The notes beneath the pieces were generated by a model that had not been told where the DNA came from, made no database searches, and saw only the letters and a list, made by a program, of their open reading frames with translations. A program made the position numbers and the translations under genes. From Polynucleobacter sp. UK-Kesae-W10 (lineage in GTDB: Bacteria; Pseudomonadota; Gammaproteobacteria; Burkholderiales; Burkholderiaceae), in the NCBI RefSeq assembly GCF_018881575.1, contig NZ_JACVQB010000001.1:420986-484985 (forward strand): a DNA stretch of 64,000 nt, given 5' to 3'. Shown here in pieces: positions 8,850-15,957 of this stretch (position 1 is its first letter; the number at the start of each line of letters is the position of its first letter).

Positions 8850-9659
8850 TTGTTTAAGTGGCTTTTATTATTCGCGCTCGGATATTTTTTCTATCGTTGG
8901 CTTCAGCTGCAAAAGCGGTCTAAAGAGACTTTAAAAAAAGCCCCAGAGCCCAGCCCCCAAAAGGCTCTAGAGCCTGAGCCAGTGGTGCAATGCCATCACT
9001 GCAAAGTCCATCTTCCTAGCTCTGAAGCCATTGCTAACGATGCTCGCTTTTATTGCTCACAAGAGCATCTGCAGAGTTTGGATGAGCAGGGTTGGGTGGG
9101 CAATGCTGCGTGGCGCTTATCTCCTAATTACGACGCTCGACCCGAGGGTGTGAGACCAGATGTGGTGGTGATTCATCACATCAGCCTGCCGCCAGGCGAA
9201 TTTAAGTATCAAGAGTCTAGTCGGTACATCGTTGATTTTTTCCAAAATCATTTGGATCCTGGCGCTCACCCCTATTTTGCAGAGATCGCCGGACAACAAG
9301 TATCAAGTCACTTTTTAATTACCCGGTCTGGGAGATTGATTCAGTTTGTTTCTACGCAAAATAAGGCATGGCATGCTGGCCTGTCTTCATTTCTGGGCAG
9401 AGAAAAATGCAATGACTTCTCTATTGGCATTGAGTTGGAGGGCGATGGAGAGTCAGCTTTTGAGGAGGCGCAATACCAGGCATTGGCAAATTTGGTAAAG
9501 ATATTGGAGGGAAATTATTCCCCACTCCAGTTTGCTGGCCATAGTGACATTGCACCCAACCGAAAAACAGATCCTGGAATCTTTTTTGATTGGAAAAAGT
9601 TCCAAAAAGAGACAGGAATTTCTTCTGAAAAACTGCCTTACGGGCTGACTTCGCGCTAA
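8850..9659 (+). CDS. ampD: AmpD-type 1,6-anhydro-N-acetylmuramyl-L-alanine amidase fused to a PP0621-like N-terminal segment
   Basis: Cleaves the muramyl-peptide bond of recycled anhydro-muropeptides. Residues 1-19 are one membrane segment followed by Arg/Lys. Residues 48-73 hold a small zinc-finger-like CHHC...YCSQEH (C48, C51, C69, perhaps H73) resembling the PP0621 family. The amidase domain runs from about 84 to 260 with Zn ligands H109, H231 and D241 and the catalytic glutamate E195 in IGIELEG. The TTG at 8850 is used, with AGAGG nine bases upstream. AmpD is normally a soluble protein of about 185 residues; this one is probably tethered to the membrane facing the cytoplasm (positive-inside inference). 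Confidence 0.88.
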   Translation: MFKWLLLFALGYFFYRWLQLQKRSKETLKKAPEPSPQKALEPEPVVQCHHCKVHLPSSEAIANDARFYCSQEHLQSLDEQGWVGNAAWRLSPNYDARPEGVRPDVVVIHHISLPPGEFKYQESSRYIVDFFQNHLDPGAHPYFAEIAGQQVSSHFLITRSGRLIQFVSTQNKAWHAGLSSFLGREKCNDFSIGIELEGDGESAFEEAQYQALANLVKILEGNYSPLQFAGHSDIAPNRKTDPGIFFDWKKFQKETGISSEKLPYGLTSR

Positions 9660-9793
9660 TCTTTTTTTGTATGTGAGCGTACGCTTACTTTGTTAGCCTT
9701 TACCTAAAAAGGGCTAAAAATTACGCACCAAAATGACTCCCAAATTACTGAATTACTTAGTAAAAATACTTATAAGTTTTTGCCAGAAAAAGC

Positions 9794-9822
9794 TTACCAA
9801 AGACTCAATATTTCCCTATACT
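9794..9822 (+). promoter_or_regulatory. Probable nrdAB promoter
   Basis: TTACCA at 9794-9799 is followed after 17 bases by TATACT at 9817-9822. The -10 element lies inside the upstream NrdR-type box (9813-9828), so NrdR binding would block RNA polymerase directly. This places the mRNA start near 9829 and leaves about 100 bases of leader before nrdA. The rest of the 273-base gap (9660-9932) shows no gene. Confidence 0.6.
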
Positions 9823-9828
9823 TAGTGC
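9813..9828. promoter_or_regulatory. NrdR box 1 (imperfect)
   Basis: TCCCTATACTTAGTGC matches the published NrdR box pattern (acaCwAtATaTwGtgt) at about 12 of 16 positions. It starts exactly 31 bases before box 2, that is a 15-base spacer or three helical turns, the usual arrangement of paired NrdR boxes. Confidence 0.65.
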
Positions 9829-9843
9829 CTAATGCGCTTCGAA

Positions 9844-9859
9844 ACACTAGATGTAGTGT
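9844..9859. promoter_or_regulatory. NrdR box 2
   Basis: ACACTAGATGTAGTGT is a near-perfect 16-bp palindrome that fits the NrdR box consensus closely. NrdR is the ATP/dATP-sensing repressor of ribonucleotide reductase genes. The nrdR gene itself is not in this window. Confidence 0.8.
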
Positions 9860-9932
9860 TTGAATCTAGCAATACCCCATTGTTTTTTAACGATTTTTTG
9901 TCCAAATAACTATATATAAGAGCAGGAGCAAC

Positions 9933-12914
9933 ATGACATACGCTAATCCACAGACAGCAGGCCAAGCACCTGGAGTAAATAACCCAGGAATGAGCCCTGC
10001 AGGGGCAGTCAATCAAGCCCCTTCTGCCAGCTTTGTAGCTGGTGGTGTTGGTGGTACTCAGGCAACTCAATTGTCTGATTACAAAATTATTCGCCGGAAC
10101 GGCTCAGTGGTGGCATTTGAGCCATCCAAGATTGCCATTGCCGTAACGAAAGCATTTTTAGCAGTTAATGGTGGCCAAGGTGCTGCATCTGCGCGCGTGC
10201 GTGAACAAGTTGAGCAACTCACTCACTCAGTGGTGCGCGCTTTACTGCGTAGCCGCCCAAATGGTGGAACATTCCACATTGAAGATATTCAAGATCAGGT
10301 TGAATTGGCTTTGATGCGCAGCGGTGAGCACAACGTTGCCCGCGCTTATGTTCTTTACCGCGAAAAGCGTAATCAGGAGCGAGCCGCCCAGCAAGAGGTT
10401 TCCCAAGAAGCACAATCTGCTAATCAGGCCGCTGAATCTGGCATCAAAGTCACCGATAACGGCGTTGAAAAGTGGCTCGACATGGCCGCTTTGCGTACTG
10501 TCATTGAGGCAGCTTGCGAAGGCTTGGGCAATCACATTGATGCCACACCCATCATCACTGAAACTATTAAGAATTTGTATGACGGTGTACCAATGGCACA
10601 AGTCTATGACTCAGCTATTTTGGCTTCCCGTACTTTGATTGAAAAAGATCCTGCATACAGCCAAGTAACTGCTCGCATCCTGATGCACGTGATTCGTAAA
10701 GAGATCTTGGGTAAGGAAGTATTGCAAGGCGATATGCAAGCGGAGTACAGCACTTATTTCGCGAAGTACATCAATGAAGGTATTTCTGCAGAATTGTTAG
10801 ATCCACGTATGCGTGAGTTTGACTTGCCACGCTTGGCCGCTGCTCTAAACGCAAGCCGTGACTTGCAGTTCAACTACCTCGGTTTACAAACTTTGTATGA
10901 CCGCTATTTCTTGCACATTGAAGACCGTCGTATTGAAATGCCACAAGCATTCTTTATGCGCGTTGCAATGGGCTTAGCTTTGAACGAGTTGGACCGTGAG
11001 CGTCGTGCAATTGAGTTCTATGAAATCCTCTCTACATTTGATTTCATGTCCAGTACCCCAACACTGTTTAATTCAGCAACAACTCGTCCACAGCTCTCTA
11101 GCTGCTACTTGACCACAGTTGAAGATGATCTGGATGGCATTTACGAAGCGTTGAAAGAAAATGCTCTGTTGTCTAAGTTTGCTGGCGGCTTGGGTAATGA
11201 CTGGACTAATGTTCGTGCATTAGGCAGCCATATCAAAGGCACTAACGGTAAGTCACAAGGTGTTGTGCCTTTCCTCAAAGTGGTCAATGACACTGCCGTT
11301 GCAGTAAACCAAGGTGGTAAGCGTAAGGGTGCGGTATGCGCCTACTTAGAAACTTGGCACTTAGATATCGAAGAGTTCTTGGAGTTGCGCAAGAACACTG
11401 GTGATGACCGTCGCCGTACCCATGACATGAATACCTCTAACTGGATTCCTGACTTGTTCATGAAGCGCGTTATGGAAAACGGTGACTGGACCTTGTTCTC
11501 ACCTTCCAATACACCGGATTTACATGACAAGTTTGGTAAGGATTTCGAAGCTGCTTATGTTGCTTATGAGCAAAAGGCAGATCGTGGTGAGCTCAAGCCG
11601 TTCCGCAGAATTCCAGCGCAGCAATTGTGGCGCAAGATGCTCGGCATGTTGTTTGAAACAGGCCACCCATGGATTACTTTCAAAGATCCTTGCAACATCC
11701 GTAGCCCGCAACAGCACATCGGCGTTGTTCACTCTTCTAACTTATGTACTGAGATCACTCTCAATACAAACGAAGACGAGATTGCAGTTTGTAACTTGGG
11801 TTCTGTGAACTTAACTGCTCACATGACTACTGATGCAAACGGTAAATTGGTTTTGGATCATGAGAAGTTACAAAGAACTGTGCGCACTGCAATGCGCATG
11901 CTCGATAACGTGATCGATATCAACTACTACGCAGTTGCTAAAGCACGTAACTCAAACCTCAAGCACCGTCCAGTTGGTATGGGCATCATGGGCTTCCAGG
12001 ACTGCTTGCATATGCAACGTATTCCTTACGCTAGCGATGAAGCTGTGAAATTTGCTGATTCTTCTATGGAAGCAGTTTGCTACTACGCCTATCAAGCTTC
12101 TAATGAATTGGCTGAAGAGCGCGGTGTTTACAGTACCTATAAGGGTTCCCTGTGGGATCGCGGCATCCTGCCACAGGACTCAGTTGCTTTATTGGCTGCT
12201 GAGCGTGGTGGATACCTGGAAGTAGACAGCTCATCCACTATGGATTGGAATAGCTTGCGTGCCCGTATTAAGCAGCACGGCATGCGTAACTCCAATTGCG
12301 TAGCGATTGCACCTACAGCAACTATTTCCAACATTATTGGCGTTTCTGCTTGTATCGAGCCAACATTCCAGAACTTATTCGTGAAATCGAATCTTTCTGG
12401 CGAGTTCACGGTGGTGAATGAGTATTTGGTCCGTGATTTGAAAGATCGCGGCTTATGGGATGAAGTAATGATTGCTGACTTGAAGTACTTTGACGGTACT
12501 TTGTCCAAAATTGATCGCATTCCGCAAGATTTGCGTGATTTGTATGCGACTGCCTTTGAAGTCGAGCCAAGCTGGTTGGTTGAGGCGGCCTCCCGTCGTC
12601 AGAAGTGGATTGATCAAGCTCAGTCATTGAATATTTACATGGCTGGTGCATCTGGCAAGAAATTGGACGACACTTATAAGTTGGCTTGGTTGCGCGGTCT
12701 CAAAACCACGTATTACCTCCGCACTATGGCTGCAACTCACGTTGAGAAATCTACGGTTGCTAGCGGCCAATTGAACGCGGTTTCCAGTGGCGGTGGCGTA
12801 AACGGTACCGATGCAGCGGCCGCTGGTCCAGCTGGCGGCGTTGAAGCAGATGGTCCAGTTTGCACAATGCGCCCAGGTGATGCTGGATTTGAAGAATGTG
12901 AAGCATGCCAATAA
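9933..12914 (+). CDS. nrdA: Ribonucleoside-diphosphate reductase alpha subunit, class Ia
   Basis: Reduces ribonucleoside diphosphates for DNA synthesis with NrdB. At 993 residues it is longer than E. coli NrdA (761) because of an N-terminal low-complexity Gly/Ala/Gln/Pro extension (about 1-45) and inserts. An ATP-cone allosteric domain follows (IIRRNGSVVAFEPSKIAIAV onward). Catalytic features are visible: the first redox cysteine in PQLSSCYLT, the N-C-E triad in SSNLCTEIT, the second cysteine in AVCNLGSVNL, and the C-terminal swinging-arm pair CEAC two residues from the end. The ATG follows AGGAG. Two NrdR-type boxes precede it, and nrdB follows 45 bases later. Confidence 0.96.
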   Translation: MTYANPQTAGQAPGVNNPGMSPAGAVNQAPSASFVAGGVGGTQATQLSDYKIIRRNGSVVAFEPSKIAIAVTKAFLAVNGGQGAASARVREQVEQLTHSVVRALLRSRPNGGTFHIEDIQDQVELALMRSGEHNVARAYVLYREKRNQERAAQQEVSQEAQSANQAAESGIKVTDNGVEKWLDMAALRTVIEAACEGLGNHIDATPIITETIKNLYDGVPMAQVYDSAILASRTLIEKDPAYSQVTARILMHVIRKEILGKEVLQGDMQAEYSTYFAKYINEGISAELLDPRMREFDLPRLAAALNASRDLQFNYLGLQTLYDRYFLHIEDRRIEMPQAFFMRVAMGLALNELDRERRAIEFYEILSTFDFMSSTPTLFNSATTRPQLSSCYLTTVEDDLDGIYEALKENALLSKFAGGLGNDWTNVRALGSHIKGTNGKSQGVVPFLKVVNDTAVAVNQGGKRKGAVCAYLETWHLDIEEFLELRKNTGDDRRRTHDMNTSNWIPDLFMKRVMENGDWTLFSPSNTPDLHDKFGKDFEAAYVAYEQKADRGELKPFRRIPAQQLWRKMLGMLFETGHPWITFKDPCNIRSPQQHIGVVHSSNLCTEITLNTNEDEIAVCNLGSVNLTAHMTTDANGKLVLDHEKLQRTVRTAMRMLDNVIDINYYAVAKARNSNLKHRPVGMGIMGFQDCLHMQRIPYASDEAVKFADSSMEAVCYYAYQASNELAEERGVYSTYKGSLWDRGILPQDSVALLAAERGGYLEVDSSSTMDWNSLRARIKQHGMRNSNCVAIAPTATISNIIGVSACIEPTFQNLFVKSNLSGEFTVVNEYLVRDLKDRGLWDEVMIADLKYFDGTLSKIDRIPQDLRDLYATAFEVEPSWLVEAASRRQKWIDQAQSLNIYMAGASGKKLDDTYKLAWLRGLKTTYYLRTMAATHVEKSTVASGQLNAVSSGGGVNGTDAAAAGPAGGVEADGPVCTMRPGDAGFEECEACQ

Positions 12915-12959
12915 GCCATTCGCTTATTGGCCATAAATAAAAGAAATTAGGAGAAAGTT

Positions 12960-14138
12960 ATGTTGAATTGGGAAGAGGAAGTTGCTCCAGCACTAGCGAA
13001 AGCTGGTCTTGCACCGCAGCCGGTTGCAGTGGAGCCACAACGTCCACAGCCAGATCAAGTGGCGATGGCGCCTCAAACTGCTGCGCCTGTAGCTGCTGCC
13101 AGTTTGTCTGGTGGTGCAGCTTTGCGGGTAAATGCTGCTGACAAGCGCGTGATTAATGCCAAGACTGACGTTAATCAGTTAGTTCCATTTAAATATAAGT
13201 GGGCTTGGGAGAAATATTTGGCTGGTTGTGCAAACCACTGGATGCCACAAGAGATCAATATGAACCGCGATATTGCGCTTTGGAAAGATCCTAATGGCCT
13301 GACAGAAGACGAGCGTCGCATTATTAAACGCAACCTTGGTTTCTTTACAACAGCCGACTCTTTAGCTGCGAACAACATTGTTTTGGGTACTTATCGCCAC
13401 ATTACTGCTCCAGAATGCCGCCAATACCTATTGCGCCAGGCTTTTGAAGAGGCAATTCACACCCATGCATACCAATATATTGTGGAATCTTTGGGTTTAG
13501 ATCAGTCCGAAATCTTCAATGCGTACCACGAGATTGACTCGATTCGCGCTAAAGATGAGTTCTTGATTCCTTATATTGACGTCCTAACCAATCCAAATTT
13601 CAAGACTGGCACCTTAGAAGCCGACCAAACATTGCTCCGTTCACTGATTGTTTTTGCTTGCGTAATGGAAGGTTTGTTCTTTTATGTTGGTTTTACGCAA
13701 ATACTTGCGATGGGTCGTCAAAACAAAATGACGGGTGCTGCCGAGCAGTATCAATACATCCTTCGCGACGAGTCAATGCACTGCAATTTTGGCATCGATT
13801 TAATTAACCAAATCAAGCTGGAGAACCCGCAGTTATGGACTTCCGCGTTCAAAGACGAGATCAAATCGATCTTCGAAAAAGCGGTCGAATTAGAGTACCG
13901 TTATGCCGAAGATACGATGCCTCGTGGAGTGCTCGGATTGAACGCTCCGATGTTCAAAGGGTACCTAAGATACATCTGTAATCGCAGATGTTTGCAAATA
14001 GGACTTGACGCGATGTTCCCAAATGAAGAGAATCCATTTCCATGGATGTCAGAAATGATTGATCTGAAAAAAGAAAGAAACTTTTTTGAGACACGCGTTA
14101 TTGAGTATCAAACTGGCGGTGCGCTAAGTTGGGAGTAG
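12960..14138 (+). CDS. nrdB: Ribonucleoside-diphosphate reductase beta subunit, class Ia
   Basis: Houses the di-iron tyrosyl radical cofactor that starts NrdA catalysis. All cofactor residues can be placed in the 392-residue protein: D133, E164, H167 and the radical tyrosine Y171 (seven residues after E164, as E115/Y122 in E. coli), then a Glu in ACVMEGLFF and Glu/His in [10 protein letters not shown]. Residues 8-55 are an Ala/Pro/Gln-rich extension not found in E. coli NrdB. AGGAG lies eight bases before the ATG. Transcription probably ends at the UUCG-loop terminator at 14285. Confidence 0.96.
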   Translation: MLNWEEEVAPALAKAGLAPQPVAVEPQRPQPDQVAMAPQTAAPVAAASLSGGAALRVNAADKRVINAKTDVNQLVPFKYKWAWEKYLAGCANHWMPQEINMNRDIALWKDPNGLTEDERRIIKRNLGFFTTADSLAANNIVLGTYRHITAPECRQYLLRQAFEEAIHTHAYQYIVESLGLDQSEIFNAYHEIDSIRAKDEFLIPYIDVLTNPNFKTGTLEADQTLLRSLIVFACVMEGLFFYVGFTQILAMGRQNKMTGAAEQYQYILRDESMHCNFGIDLINQIKLENPQLWTSAFKDEIKSIFEKAVELEYRYAEDTMPRGVLGLNAPMFKGYLRYICNRRCLQIGLDAMFPNEENPFPWMSEMIDLKKERNFFETRVIEYQTGGALSWE

Positions 14139-14469
14139 TTAGCAGTAAGTAAGCGCATAGCCGGCTAAATAGGAGATTAGACGGTTGGATAGTTTAAGTA
14201 GTCAGCAAAAACAGACTCAAATCCGAAAACCCTTGCTCAAGGGTGCCTGGGCTATTCTCTCTATTTTTTCCAGCACATTTAAGAAGCCGTTGTCCTTCGG
14301 GGCCACGGCTTTTTTTCCAGGATTCATTAGCGTGCAGCACTTAGCTTCAAGCCGCGCGCCGATGAATGGCTCGCTCGCCAGATCCAAAAGGTTGCAAAAC
14401 CCCGCGGAAATGAGTGGTCGGGTCTTCTTAATGTAGTTTGTACTAATCCTCACGTGAAGGAGCAATACT
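14139..14469 (+). other. Intergenic region between nrdB and the histone H1-like gene
   Basis: This 331-base gap holds the nrdAB terminator (14285-14316) and, at its right end, the AAGGAG ribosome-binding site for the histone-like gene. An 83-codon TTG-started reading frame (14185-14436) runs across it but has the terminator in its middle and no recognisable motif, so it is not called. No tRNA or other RNA gene is seen. Confidence 0.6.
14285..14316 (+). terminator. Intrinsic terminator after nrdAB
   Basis: Stem AGCCGT / ACGGCT (14285-14290 and 14305-14310) continues, after one mismatch, through GTCC / GGGC to a C-G-closed TTCG tetraloop (14296-14299). Six T follow (14311-14316). Confidence 0.88.
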
Positions 14470-14778
14470 ATGGCAATCGCCAAGAAAAAACCTGCTGCAA
14501 AGAAACCAGCTGCTAAGAAAAAAGTAGCTGCAAAGAAACCAGCTGCTAAAAAAGTAGCTAAGAAGCGTCCTGCTGCTAAAAAAGCTGCTGCTAAAAAGCC
14601 AGCTGCTAAAAAAGTAGCTAAGAAGCGTCCTGCTGCTAAAAAAGCTGCTGCTAAAAAGCCAGCTGCTAAAAAAGTAGCTAAGAAGCGTCCTGCTGCTAAA
14701 AAAGCTGCTGCTAAAAAGCCAGCTGCTAAAAAAGCAGTTAAGCGCGTAGCAAAAAAGCGCGTAGCAAAAAAAAAGTAA
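14470..14778 (+). CDS. Histone H1-like Lys/Ala/Pro-rich DNA-binding protein, apparently frameshifted
   Basis: A 102-residue protein made almost wholly of PAAKK, VAKKR and AAAKK units, like the eukaryotic-H1-tail-like nucleoid proteins of betaproteobacteria and AlgP; it should bind DNA non-specifically. Three copies of a 60-bp repeat encode the middle. The frame ends AAA AAA AAG TAA at 14767-14778 inside a run of nine A. In the -1 frame a further 38 codons of matching type continue (VSKPAAKKAG...), ending WPFPTGTRP and TAA at 14889-14891. Either a base was lost or gained in the A run (mutation or sequencing error), or the ribosome shifts -1 on A AAA AAG. The start has AAGGAG nine bases upstream. 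Confidence 0.8.
   Translation: MAIAKKKPAAKKPAAKKKVAAKKPAAKKVAKKRPAAKKAAAKKPAAKKVAKKRPAAKKAAAKKPAAKKVAKKRPAAKKAAAKKPAAKKAVKRVAKKRVAKKK
14539..14734 (+). repeat. 60-bp perfect tandem repeat, about 3.3 copies
   Basis: The 60 bases at 14581-14640 recur exactly at 14641-14700, with perfect partial copies on both sides (from 14539 and up to 14734). The unit encodes 20 residues of Lys/Ala/Pro. As 60 is a multiple of three, copy-number changes by recombination or slippage would keep the frame. Confidence 0.95.
14769..14775 (+). other. Slippery heptamer A AAA AAG directly before a stop codon
   Basis: The heptamer lies in the correct phase (X XXY YYZ) for tandem -1 slippage, as in E. coli dnaX, and the next in-frame codon is TAA. 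A 7-bp GC-rich inverted repeat GCGGGCT / AGCCCGC (14799-14805 and 14818-14824, 12-base loop) lies 23 bases downstream, farther than a typical stimulator. See the histone-like gene for the -1 product. Confidence 0.55.
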
Positions 14779-14891
14779 GTAAGCCTGCTGCGAAGAAAGC
14801 GGGCTCTGCTGTAAAAAAGCCCGCGGCTAAGAAAGCTGCACTAGCAACATCCGCCGCTGCTTGGCCCTTCCCAACTGGCACACGTCCTTAA
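14779..14891 (+). pseudogene. Out-of-frame 3' continuation of the histone H1-like gene
   Basis: In the -1 frame relative to the annotated gene this stretch encodes SKPAAKKAGSAVKKPAAKK and then AALATSAAAWPFPTGTRP before TAA. Composition and repeat units match the upstream protein, and the aromatic/proline tail looks like a genuine C-terminus. It is either the remnant of the original C-terminus or the product of -1 frameshifting. Confidence 0.7.
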
Positions 14892-14910
14892 TTGGACGGG
14901 TGTTACTAGA

Positions 14911-14937
14911 AGGGGTCTCTCACGAGACCCCTTTTTT
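14911..14937 (+). terminator. Intrinsic terminator after the histone H1-like gene
   Basis: GGGGTCTC / GAGACCCC (14912-14919 and 14924-14931) with a TCAC loop and six following T. It lies 19 bases after the -1 frame stop at 14891, which supports that stop as the original end of the gene. Confidence 0.93.
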
Positions 14938-14959
14938 ATTGCCTATCGTTTTGAAATGC

Positions 14960-15919
14960 TCAGAAGCTAAAGCCAAATGCAGTTTTAAACTGTTCGGCGA
15001 TCTGTGCTTTGCTCAATTGATGATTTTGTGGTCCCTGATGGGTGATCTTGATTGAGCCCAGCAAGCTCGCTAGACGACCGGTAGTTTCCCAATCCATGCC
15101 GTTTTCCAATCCGAATAGCAATCCGCCGCGGAAGGCATCGCCACAACCGGTTGGATCAACTACTTTGGCTGCCGGTACCGGCGGAATGGAGATGCATTTG
15201 CCGTCGCTATAGATATCTGCCCCCTCTGCGCCTTTAGTCACAATCAAGGCTTTGACACGTTCAGCAACTTTTGCCAAGCTCAGCCCCGTTCTTTGTGAAA
15301 GCATTTCTCCTTCATAGTCATTCACTGCCAAATAGCTAGCGATATCGACTAATTCCAATAATTCCGGGCCATTAAACATGGGAAGACCTTGGCCTGGATC
15401 AAAAATAAATGGGATATTCGCTTCAGCCAGTTGGTGGCAGTGCTCCCACATGCCTTGACGTCCATCCGGGGCAACGATGCCAAATTTAGCCGCCCCTTTT
15501 CCATTTTTGCTGCGCTCAGTCACTACTGCGGCCACTTGATTAAGGTGCGATTCGCCCATTGCACCAGGGTGGAATGCGGTGATTTGATTGTTTGCCTGGT
15601 CGGTGGTGATCATGGCCTGTGCAGTAAACGCATGATCAATTTGTCGAATATGGCTTGCATCGATCTTGAGGTCCTTGAGTCGATTCAAGTACGGTGCAGC
15701 ATCCCCGCCAACCGTTGCCATGATGATCGGATCTCCCCCTAGCAAGTTGAGGTTGTACGCAATATTGCCAGCGCAACCTCCAAATTCACGGCGCATGGTG
15801 GGGACCAAGAAGGCTACATTCAATATATGAATCTGCTCGGGCAGAATTTGATCGGCAAATTTGCCTTCAAAGTTCATGATGGTGTCGTAAGCGATAGAGC
15901 CGCAGATCAAGCTAGCCAT
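14960..15919 (-). CDS. PfkB-family carbohydrate (or nucleoside) kinase
   Basis: A 319-residue ribokinase-fold kinase. The C-terminal PfkB signature VVDPTGCGDAFRGG contains the catalytic Asp and anion-hole glycines, and the N-terminal GGCAGNIAYNL matches the sugar-binding signature. The substrate cannot be told from sequence; such betaproteobacterial members are often annotated as adenosine kinase- or ribokinase-like. It is the last gene of the aroQ-accB-accC-prmA cluster, 38 bases after the prmA fusion. Confidence 0.88.
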   Translation of the reverse strand: MASLICGSIAYDTIMNFEGKFADQILPEQIHILNVAFLVPTMRREFGGCAGNIAYNLNLLGGDPIIMATVGGDAAPYLNRLKDLKIDASHIRQIDHAFTAQAMITTDQANNQITAFHPGAMGESHLNQVAAVVTERSKNGKGAAKFGIVAPDGRQGMWEHCHQLAEANIPFIFDPGQGLPMFNGPELLELVDIASYLAVNDYEGEMLSQRTGLSLAKVAERVKALIVTKGAEGADIYSDGKCISIPPVPAAKVVDPTGCGDAFRGGLLFGLENGMDWETTGRLASLLGSIKITHQGPQNHQLSKAQIAEQFKTAFGFSF

Positions 15920-15957
15920 AAATTACTTTCTAAGAGGGTGGGGGTGGTCAAAAAGGA

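Noticed and set aside
14185-14436. 83-codon frame started by TTG with AGGAG upstream, between nrdB and the histone-like gene
   Set aside because: The nrdAB intrinsic terminator (14285-14316) lies in its middle and the protein shows no known motif; a frame of this length is expected by chance.
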